A stretch of DNA of 21,309 nucleotides from the NCBI GenBank assembly GCA_905479505.1, contig CAJQMS010000019.1, forward strand, positions 1 to 21,309, given 5' to 3'. Position numbers and translations under genes: made by a program. The notes beneath the pieces are model-generated. The model made no database searches and was not told the origin of the DNA. It was given only the letters and a program-made list of their open reading frames with translations. Positions 16,065 to 21,309 of this stretch are shown piece after piece (the first letter of the stretch is position 1; the number at the start of each line of letters is the position of its first letter). Source of the stretch: an uncultured Burkholderiales Genera incertae sedis bacterium (lineage in GTDB: Bacteria > Pseudomonadota > Gammaproteobacteria > Burkholderiales > Eutrophovitaceae).

Positions 16065-16613
16065 ATGGCGCAGGATTTTACTGAAAAGCAGTTGAAGTCC
16101 TCCTTGGCATTTCAGGGCAGGATGCTCGAGGTGCGGGTGGATAGGGTTTTGGTGCCGGATGATAGCCAAACTACTCGAGAGTACGTTGTTCATCCGGGGG
16201 CCTCTGTCATTGTCCCTTTGTTTGAGGATGGGACGGTCTTGGTTGAGCGGCAGTTCCGATATCCCGTTAAACAGCATATGACGGAACTCCCGGCTGGAAA
16301 GCTCGATCATAATGAGGCCCCTGAATATACGGCGCGTCGTGAGCTTTTGGAGGAGACAGGGTATGAAGCTCAGAGATGGGATTTCATTGGAACAATGATG
16401 CCGTGTATCGGTTACTCTGATGAACGAATCCATGCCTATCTCGCTCGAGATCTCACATATTCAAAGCGAAATTTGGATGAAGGCGAGTTTCTAGAAACGT
16501 CTAGAGTGCCCATGAGTGACTTGTTACAGCAGGCTTTAAACGCGAGCATTCAAGATGCAAAAACGGTCATTGCATTGCTATGGGCCGAACAATTTCTCAG
16601 GTCCTCGGATTAA
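16065..16613 (+). CDS. NUDIX hydrolase, probable ADP-ribose pyrophosphatase
   Basis: This 182-residue cytoplasmic protein has a perfect Nudix box: G78, E84, R92, E93, E96, E97 and G99 in the GX5EX7REUXEEXGU arrangement, the Mg2+-binding pyrophosphohydrolase site. A proline about 14 residues after the box, followed by GYSDERIHAYLA, is what I would expect of the ADP-ribose pyrophosphatase (NudF-like) group, which splits ADP-ribose into AMP and ribose 5-phosphate; the substrate is an inference. A NUDIX gene behind nuoN also occurs in betaproteobacteria such as Burkholderia. The 3-base distance from nuoN suggests co-transcription and fits a role in clearing NAD-derived nucleotides, but no functional tie to complex I can be read from the sequence. 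Confidence 0.9.
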   Translation: MAQDFTEKQLKSSLAFQGRMLEVRVDRVLVPDDSQTTREYVVHPGASVIVPLFEDGTVLVERQFRYPVKQHMTELPAGKLDHNEAPEYTARRELLEETGYEAQRWDFIGTMMPCIGYSDERIHAYLARDLTYSKRNLDEGEFLETSRVPMSDLLQQALNASIQDAKTVIALLWAEQFLRSSD

Positions 16614-16638
16614 ACAGATTGTTTGATGTCCAAGAGGT

Positions 16639-16666
16639 CTTGAATTTTGTGATCTCACCCCCACAT
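16639..16666 (+). promoter_or_regulatory. Heat-shock (sigma32) promoter of htpG
   Basis: The -35 element CTTGAAT (16639-16645) and -10 element CCCCACAT (16659-16666) are 13 bases apart. This fits the RpoH consensus CTTGAAA, 13 to 17 bases, CCCCATNT, with near-perfect -35 and C-run. Transcription would start near 16673, giving a leader of about 35 bases before the htpG ATG. It separates htpG expression from the nuo operon. Confidence 0.75.
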
Positions 16667-16695
16667 TTACTCACAACGTTAAAAATTATCTATAT

Positions 16696-16702
16696 AGGGT
16701 GA
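16696..16702 (+). promoter_or_regulatory. htpG ribosome binding site
   Basis: AGGGTGA ends five bases before ATG 16708. It overlaps the in-frame GTG at 16699, which argues that the GTG is part of the ribosome binding site rather than the start codon. Confidence 0.65.
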
Positions 16703-16707
16703 ACTCG

Positions 16708-18615
16708 ATGTCAGATTCTGCTTCCAAAGAAACACTTGGTTTTCAAACTGAAGTAAGCCAGTTATTGAAATTAATGATTCATTCCTTATATTCGAATAAG
16801 GAAATCTTTTTAAGAGAGTTGATTTCAAATGCATCTGACGCTTGTGATAAGTTGAGGTTTGAATCGTTAACTGACGCATCCCTCATGGGGGACGAGTCAG
16901 ATCTTAAAATTGATATTTCGGTTGACCGTGAAGCACGCACGATTTCCATTTCTGACAATGGAATTGGGATGTCCCGGGAAGAGGTGGTTCAAAATATAGG
17001 GACGATAGCTAAATCGGGAACTAAGGAGTTTTTCGGTAAGCTTACTGGTGACCAAGCGCAGGATGCGAACTTAATAGGGCAATTTGGGGTCGGTTTTTAC
17101 TCTTCTTTCATCGTCGCGGACAAAGTGACCCTCATTACTCGCCGAGCTGGTCTTGAAGATTCTGAGTCAGTGTGTTGGGAGTCAAAAGGTGAGGGCGAAT
17201 TCACAATCGAAACTGTCTCCAAACCCGAGCGAGGTACACAGATCATATTGCACCTCAGGGCTGATGAAGACGATTTACTTGAGGGCTATCGGCTCAAATC
17301 AATTGCTCAAAGGTATTCAGATCACATCAACTTACCGATCTTCATGTCGAAGGAGGAGTGGGATGAAAAAGAGAGTAAGTATGTTTTACAAGATGAATCC
17401 GAGCAAATAAATCAAGCATCGGCGATCTGGACTCGGCCTAAAAACGACGTATCTGAGGAGCAGTACGAAGAGTTTTACAAACATATTTCTAATGATATGG
17501 AAAAACCCTTGGCTTGGGCTCACGCGCGCGTCGAAGGAAAGAGTGAATATGCACAATTGCTTTACTTACCCGGAAAGGCACCTTTTGACCTTTGGAATAG
17601 AGAGCATAAACGAGGTTTAAAATTGTATGTCCGTCGAGTTTTTATAATGGATGATGCTGAGCAGTTACTGCCGGGATACTTGCGTTTTGTTCGAGGTGTA
17701 ATCGACTCTTCAGATTTGCCACTGAATGTTTCAAGAGAGATCCTACAAGAGTCAAAAGATGTTGATGCTATACGCAAGGGGTGTATTAGTCGCGTTCTGG
17801 GACTGGTAGAGGACCTCGCGAAAAATCAACAAGATAAATTCAAAGCGTTCTGGAATGAATTTGGATCAGTGTTAAAGGAAGGTGTTGGAGAGGACTTTAG
17901 TAACAAGGAGAGAATCGCACATTTGTTAAGGTTCTCGAGTACGGCCGAAAGCAGTGATGAGCAGGTGGTATCTTTGAGCGACTACATTGGTCGTTTCAAA
18001 GAGGGACAAGATAAAATTTATTATATAACTGCTGAGACTCATGCTGCTGCAAAGTCGAGTCCGCATCTTGAGATATTTAAGAAAAAAGATATTGAGGTCC
18101 TTCTCCTATCGGATCGAGTGGATGAATGGGCAGTGTCTAACCTCCAAGAATTCGATGGCAAAAAACTTGTATCAGTTGCAAAAGGATCACTCGATTTAGG
18201 ATCTAGTGATGATGAAGAGAATAAAGAAAATGAGACGGATTCTGATAGTGAAGATCTCATTAAAAAAATTAAGGAATCGTTGGGTGATAGCGTAAAAGAG
18301 GTAAGAGTTTCAAGCCGTTTAGTAGATTCTCCTTCATGTTTGGTTTCTGACGAGGACGAAATGAGCATGAATCTTTCACGAATGTTGAAGGCTGCGGGTC
18401 AGGAAGTGCCATCGGTTGCTCCCATCCTTGAAATCAACATTCAGCATCCGATCATAAAGAAGATGTCGTCTGATAAAGAAGGATCCCGGATCTCGGATTG
18501 GAGCTCAATCATTTTTGATCAGGCGATGTTGTCGGATGGTGGTGCTCTGGCAGATCCTGCGAAGTTTGTCGTAAAGTTGAATAAGTTAATTTTAGATGTT
18601 TCAGAAAATACTTGA
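16708..18615 (+). CDS. htpG: Molecular chaperone HtpG (bacterial Hsp90)
   Basis: HtpG is the cytoplasmic ATP-dependent dimeric Hsp90 chaperone; this copy has 635 residues. The N-terminal GHKL ATPase domain shows E37 and N41 in FLRELISNASDACDKL, D83 in SDNGIGM, the lid segment TIAKSGTKEF and GQFGVGFYS. The middle domain carries the conserved R343 in PLNVSREILQ, and the C-terminal dimerisation domain ends near VVKLNKLILDV. A strongly acidic Ser/Asp/Glu stretch (about residues 499-516) links the middle and C-terminal domains. The start is ATG 16708 because a good ribosome binding site covers the upstream GTG 16699, and the GFQTEVSQLL segment then lies where expected. A sigma32 promoter precedes it, fitting heat-shock induction. 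Confidence 0.98.
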   Translation: MSDSASKETLGFQTEVSQLLKLMIHSLYSNKEIFLRELISNASDACDKLRFESLTDASLMGDESDLKIDISVDREARTISISDNGIGMSREEVVQNIGTIAKSGTKEFFGKLTGDQAQDANLIGQFGVGFYSSFIVADKVTLITRRAGLEDSESVCWESKGEGEFTIETVSKPERGTQIILHLRADEDDLLEGYRLKSIAQRYSDHINLPIFMSKEEWDEKESKYVLQDESEQINQASAIWTRPKNDVSEEQYEEFYKHISNDMEKPLAWAHARVEGKSEYAQLLYLPGKAPFDLWNREHKRGLKLYVRRVFIMDDAEQLLPGYLRFVRGVIDSSDLPLNVSREILQESKDVDAIRKGCISRVLGLVEDLAKNQQDKFKAFWNEFGSVLKEGVGEDFSNKERIAHLLRFSSTAESSDEQVVSLSDYIGRFKEGQDKIYYITAETHAAAKSSPHLEIFKKKDIEVLLLSDRVDEWAVSNLQEFDGKKLVSVAKGSLDLGSSDDEENKENETDSDSEDLIKKIKESLGDSVKEVRVSSRLVDSPSCLVSDEDEMSMNLSRMLKAAGQEVPSVAPILEINIQHPIIKKMSSDKEGSRISDWSSIIFDQAMLSDGGALADPAKFVVKLNKLILDVSENT

Positions 18616-18708
18616 TTCCATGGCGGGCTGAGGATACATTTGGCGAATGGTCGTAAAACGTTAATTTTAGTTTAGCTCTTTTATGTAATTCTATGCTGAG
18701 GGGTCGCG

Positions 18709-19269
18709 ATGATTAGTTTGCTGCCGAATGCTATTACCCTTAGTCGATTACTGTCTGTACCATTTCTAGCGATCATGTTGTCGAGTAATGATTACTTGGT
18801 GGCTTTTTGGTTTTTCCTTGCTCTAGGTCTATCGGATGGCCTGGACGGGTACATTGCTCGTCGATATGACGCCATTACCACCATTGGGATATTACTCGAC
18901 CCCGTAGCTGATAAATTATTGGTGATTACGTGCGCGTCCATCCTTACTTGGAATGGGATTTTGCCTTTGTGGGTTGGGGTACCGCTAGTCGTTCGAGATG
19001 TTGCCATGCTGAGTATCGGCTTACTTGATCCTAAATTGAAAGAAACCCGAGTGATGCCTAATCTATGGGGCAAGTCGCATGCAGCCCTTGCGTTCTTAGC
19101 CATTGGAATCGCTATCGCCCAAGCAGCTAACCTGTTTGATTACGATGTAATATTGGAGCTCATTTGGCCTGCCGTGGTAGTAACCCTGGCTGTTTCGACA
19201 ACCGTATATTTCTTGGAGTGGAGACGTCTTCGTGTTGAGTACGACTCGAAATCTTCGGTTGCAATGTAG
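18709..19269 (+). CDS. CDP-alcohol phosphatidyltransferase, PgsA-like
   Basis: This 186-residue inner-membrane enzyme belongs to the CDP-alcohol phosphatidyltransferases, which transfer a phosphatidyl group from CDP-diacylglycerol to an alcohol. The catalytic motif is complete: D43, D46, G47, A50, R51, G60, D64 and D68, the DG-AR-G-D-D pattern that binds metal and CDP. The N-terminus LPNAITLSRLLSVPFL and about five or six helices match the phosphatidylglycerophosphate synthase branch. A cardiolipin synthase of the same family is the main alternative, and substrate cannot be decided from sequence alone. ATG 18709 has a good GAGGGG site upstream. It is 93 bases from htpG with no clear terminator between, and it converges with the crotonase gene. 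Confidence 0.85.
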   Translation: MISLLPNAITLSRLLSVPFLAIMLSSNDYLVAFWFFLALGLSDGLDGYIARRYDAITTIGILLDPVADKLLVITCASILTWNGILPLWVGVPLVVRDVAMLSIGLLDPKLKETRVMPNLWGKSHAALAFLAIGIAIAQAANLFDYDVILELIWPAVVVTLAVSTTVYFLEWRRLRVEYDSKSSVAM

Positions 19270-19287
19270 TCGTTATGTTTAAATTCA

Positions 19288-19306
19288 CTTCGAGCGAGCG
19301 CTCAAG
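19288..19306. terminator. Hairpin between convergent genes
   Basis: In the 50-base gap between the convergent phosphatidyltransferase and crotonase genes, GAGC (19292-19295) pairs with GCTC (19300-19303) over a 4-base loop. CTT (19288-19290) and AAG (19304-19306) extend the stem across a bulged C. No T-run follows on either strand, so it is at best a weak bidirectional terminator. Confidence 0.3.
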
Positions 19307-19319
19307 TTGGGTCGCCAGA

Positions 19320-20129
19320 TTAGATGTGTTTCCATTCCGCTGGGCGTTTCTCGATAAAGGCGTCTATCCCTTCTCCCGCATCAAAAGCCATCATGTTGCA
19401 TGCCATGGTTTCAGCGGCGAACTTGTAGGCGTCATCAACACCCATTTCCATCTGTCGGTATAGCATTCTTTTGCCTGTTGCGACGGCTACAGCAGATTTT
19501 CGAATGATTGCTTCAGCCATTTTTTGGACTTCACTGTCCAAGTTTTCAATTGCTACAGCTTTATTTATCAAGCCAAGTGATGCTGCAGTTTGCGCATCGA
19601 TAAACTCACCTGTGAATAAAAGTTCGGCCGCTTTTTTTCGGTTTATATTTCGAGAAACCGCGACTGCAGGTGTCGAGCAAAACAACCCATAGTTGATGCC
19701 AGAAGTTGCAAATTGGGCTTGATTTGAAGCTATTGCAAGGTCACATGTTCCCACGAGTTGGCATCCTGCAGCAGTCGCAATACCATGGACCTTCGCGATC
19801 ACAGGTTGAGGGATTCGCATCAGGGTTAACATGAATCGACTGCAGGTATTAAATAACGAATCGTAATACTCTCTCGAAGGGTTTGCGCGCATCTGCTTGA
19901 GGTCATGTCCCGCGCAAAATGCTGTTCCGCTACCTTCGATCACCACAACACGAACCGCGGGATCGTTGCTGATAGCATTTAATTCGGATTGGAGTGCTGC
20001 CAATAGTTCTTCAGATAGCGCGTTATAAGCTTTTGGGCGGTTCAGCGTGAGAGTCGCAACGCCGCCGTGATCCACCCTTAGCAGCACCATCTCATCACGA
20101 TTAACTTCAGTAACATTTGTCACGCCCAT
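19320..20129 (-). CDS. Crotonase-fold protein, ECHDC3-like enoyl-CoA hydratase homologue
   Basis: This 269-residue protein belongs to the enoyl-CoA hydratase/isomerase superfamily, whose members bind acyl-CoA thioesters. The two oxyanion-hole segments are present: AFCAGHDLKQM (about 70-80) and GIATAAGCQLVGTCD (about 116-130). However, the residues matching catalytic Glu144 and Glu164 of rat mitochondrial crotonase are Q124 and G144, so ordinary hydration of enoyl-CoA is unlikely. The segment FATSGINYGLFCSTP resembles the eukaryotic ECHDC3 group as I remember it, and bacterial relatives are usually annotated simply as enoyl-CoA hydratase. The start ATG at 20129 lies behind a strong GAGGAG site, with a predicted promoter and palindrome upstream. 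Its true reaction is unknown. Confidence 0.85.
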   Translation of the reverse strand: MGVTNVTEVNRDEMVLLRVDHGGVATLTLNRPKAYNALSEELLAALQSELNAISNDPAVRVVVIEGSGTAFCAGHDLKQMRANPSREYYDSLFNTCSRFMLTLMRIPQPVIAKVHGIATAAGCQLVGTCDLAIASNQAQFATSGINYGLFCSTPAVAVSRNINRKKAAELLFTGEFIDAQTAASLGLINKAVAIENLDSEVQKMAEAIIRKSAVAVATGKRMLYRQMEMGVDDAYKFAAETMACNMMAFDAGEGIDAFIEKRPAEWKHI

Positions 20130-20162
20130 AGCTCTCTCCTCATATTTGCGCCTAATTGAGTT

Positions 20163-20191
20163 AGTATAGCGCTAATACAACAATGCGTTAA
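20163..20191 (-). promoter_or_regulatory. Predicted promoter of the crotonase gene, with overlapping palindrome
   Basis: On the minus strand a -35 box TTAACG (20191-20186, 4 of 6) and a -10 box TATACT (20168-20163, 5 of 6) are 17 bases apart. The start point would be about 27 bases before the ATG, with the GAGGAG ribosome site in between. An imperfect palindrome, GTATAGCGCT with a following A and ATAC (20164-20178), overlaps the -10 box and spacer and could be an operator. This is a pattern match only. Confidence 0.5.
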
Positions 20192-20253
20192 TTTAACCAT
20201 AGACATCTTATTCGTAGACTTAACGTTTACACGAAATCATACCTAATTTTGAT

Positions 20254-20952
20254 ATGACAATAACCAATCTTTCGTTCACCGCAATCGATTATCTGGCGCT
20301 TGTAGTATTCTATTTTGGATGGCTCGGTTATGCTAAATTTGCTCGACGTGCAGCCAATCAAGGCATTCCTAGTCTCATGAGCGTCATGGTTCAATATCGA
20401 GAAGATTGGTGGAGAGGTACAATCCGTCGAGACCTTAAAATTGTCGATACCAATATCATACTCACGCTTTCCAACGGTGCTACGTTCTTCGCGTCGACTA
20501 CGATCCTAATTTTGGGCGCACTTCTTGCCTTATTAGGTGCTACTGATCGGGCTATAGATATCCTTGCTGACCTGCCTTTTGCGGTAAAAAATGACACCTT
20601 GTCATGGGACTGCAAGATCGTCTTATTGCTTGCAATTTTTATTTATGCATTTTTTAAATTTACATGGTCATTGCGGCAGCATTTTTTTTGTTCCACCATG
20701 GTCGGTGCGGCACCAGATAATAATATTGATGAAGACGCTCATGAGGAGTTTGTTCAGCGCGGATCTAGGATGGCAACCACTGCGTCTAATACCTTCAATG
20801 ATGGATTGCGCGCATATTATTTCGGGTTGTCGGTGTTGCCGTGGTTCTTGAATCCTTGGTTATTTATTTTGGCTACCGTGACGGTCATCGGTATTCTCTA
20901 TCATAGAGAATTTAAGTCTGATGCACTCAAGGCAATGACAGGTGAAAACTGA
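20254..20952 (+). CDS. DUF599 family membrane protein
   Basis: This 232-residue inner-membrane protein matches the pattern of the uncharacterised DUF599 family, whose function is unknown. Hydrophobic segments lie at about residues 11-29, 77-96, 121-140 and 189-216. Family-like features are the N-terminal DYLALVVFYFGWLGYAKFA, the basic loop REDWWRGTIRRDLKIVDTN, the FKFTWSLRQHFFCSTMVGAAP segment after the third helix, and RAYYFGLSVLPWFLNPW before the last. A polar stretch (about 155-185) probably faces the cytoplasm. No Shine-Dalgarno sequence precedes ATG 20254, and no convincing promoter is visible in the 124-base divergent gap shared with the crotonase gene. The family assignment is from recall of the pattern, not a search. 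Confidence 0.75.
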   Translation: MTITNLSFTAIDYLALVVFYFGWLGYAKFARRAANQGIPSLMSVMVQYREDWWRGTIRRDLKIVDTNIILTLSNGATFFASTTILILGALLALLGATDRAIDILADLPFAVKNDTLSWDCKIVLLLAIFIYAFFKFTWSLRQHFFCSTMVGAAPDNNIDEDAHEEFVQRGSRMATTASNTFNDGLRAYYFGLSVLPWFLNPWLFILATVTVIGILYHREFKSDALKAMTGEN

Positions 20953-20969
20953 AGATGTGGGGCGCTCTG

Positions 20970-20994
20970 ATCAATTGATGACTGTAAATTGATG
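20970..20994. repeat. Short palindrome and direct repeat after the DUF599 gene
   Basis: ATCAATTGAT at 20970-20979 is a perfect 10-base palindrome, and AATTGATG occurs twice, at 20973-20980 and 20987-20994. The 134-base convergent gap 20953-21086 also repeats CGCGGCG twice but shows no T-tailed hairpin, so I can assign no terminator there. Confidence 0.25.
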
Positions 20995-21086
20995 TTCTGG
21001 GCTTTAGACTGTTAGTAAAAAAGGTTTCGCGCGGCGATCCAGTTTCACATTGATTTACGCGGCGCAAGAGTAGAGGGGTTTGGCGG

Positions 21087-21309
21087 TCACGCTGAGGGCG
21101 CTAAGGGCTTCAAAGATTCAACGTATTTTTTTGAGAAAATTTTAGCCTCGTAAATAAATTCGAAAAAATCTGCTTCAAATTTACCCAGATGACTTATGAG
21201 GTCTCTTGCACCTCCTAAAAGTGCGTTACCCCGCTTTAATCTTGTACCCATTCGTTCAATTTGTAGGGCGATGCCCTCTAAGGATGTGTATAAACGAAAC
21301 CAATCTTCA
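21087..21309 (-). CDS. Unrecognised protein, C-terminal fragment at window edge
   Basis: A minus-strand frame is open from the right edge to TGA at 21089-21087, giving 73 residues. It begins EDWFRLYTSLEGIALQIER and ends YVESLKPLAPSA. The composition (amphipathic helices rich in Leu, Phe, Glu and Lys, a run GTRLKRGNALLGGARDL, no low-complexity) looks like real protein rather than a chance frame, and nothing competes with it on the plus strand. The segment appears mainly helical and soluble. I do not recognise the family. It would converge with the DUF599 gene. The start lies beyond the window. Confidence 0.6.
   Translation of the reverse strand, partial: EDWFRLYTSLEGIALQIERMGTRLKRGNALLGGARDLISHLGKFEADFFEFIYEAKIFSKKYVESLKPLAPSA

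Noticed and set aside
16699..16707. GTG start for htpG
   Set aside because: The GTG is inside the best ribosome binding site, AGGGTGA, which serves ATG 16708.
18616..18708. Terminator or promoter between htpG and the phosphatidyltransferase
   Set aside because: I found no stem with a T-run, and -10-like sequences lacked an acceptable -35 box at the right distance.
19275..19692. Plus-strand open frames across the crotonase gene
   Set aside because: They are antisense to a clearly conserved protein and show no recognisable domain.
1..21309. Mobile element, CRISPR array, defence system or biosynthetic cluster
   Set aside because: No transposase, integrase, regular repeat array or system-like unknown gene cluster is visible; nearly all genes are housekeeping genes in conserved order.

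Overview
The window looks like a chromosomal core region of a beta- or gammaproteobacterium with moderate GC, by eye in the mid-40s percent. Gammaproteobacteria is my slightly preferred guess. The evidence is the block tpiA-secG-tRNA-Leu(GAG)-nuoA to nuoN followed by a NUDIX hydrolase, the strongly beta/gamma-like NuoB, NuoD, NuoF and NuoI sequences, separate nuoC and nuoD genes, and a NuoG without the extra N7 iron-sulfur site. I see no insertion sequence, phage, CRISPR array or other mobile element.

Layout. Positions 2-169 hold the last 55 codons of pstB (phosphate ABC transporter ATPase), cut by the window edge, followed by short overlapping inverted repeats. A sigma70-like promoter at 227-256 then serves tpiA (291-1058), which is followed closely by secG (1075-1434). 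A class II tRNA-Leu (1484-1568) separates secG from the complex I operon. That operon runs from 1674 to 16061 with all fourteen subunits in canonical order. Five junctions (D/E, E/F, F/G, G/H, J/K) use 4-base ATGA overlaps, so translation is probably coupled there. A NUDIX hydrolase of the ADP-ribose pyrophosphatase type follows 3 bases after nuoN.

From 16639 the region changes theme. htpG (16708-18615) is preceded by a convincing sigma32 heat-shock promoter. Next is a CDP-alcohol phosphatidyltransferase (18709-19269). On the minus strand, converging with it, lies a crotonase-fold gene (19320-20129) that has lost both catalytic glutamates and resembles the ECHDC3 group. Divergent from that is a DUF599 membrane protein (20254-20952). 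At the right edge an unrecognised minus-strand gene enters the window (21087-21309, C-terminal 73 residues only).

How the genes work together. NuoE, F and G form the NADH-oxidising arm, NuoB, C, D and I the quinone-reducing connection, and NuoA, H, J, K, L, M and N the proton-pumping membrane arm. TpiA belongs to glycolysis, SecG to the Sec translocon, and the NUDIX enzyme probably cleans up ADP-ribose or related NAD breakdown products. Most of the window is ordinary housekeeping sequence and I did not find a previously undescribed system. The points that deserve a second look are the catalytically altered crotonase with a palindrome over its promoter, the unidentified gene at the right edge, the heat-shock promoter, and a few small RNA-level structures.
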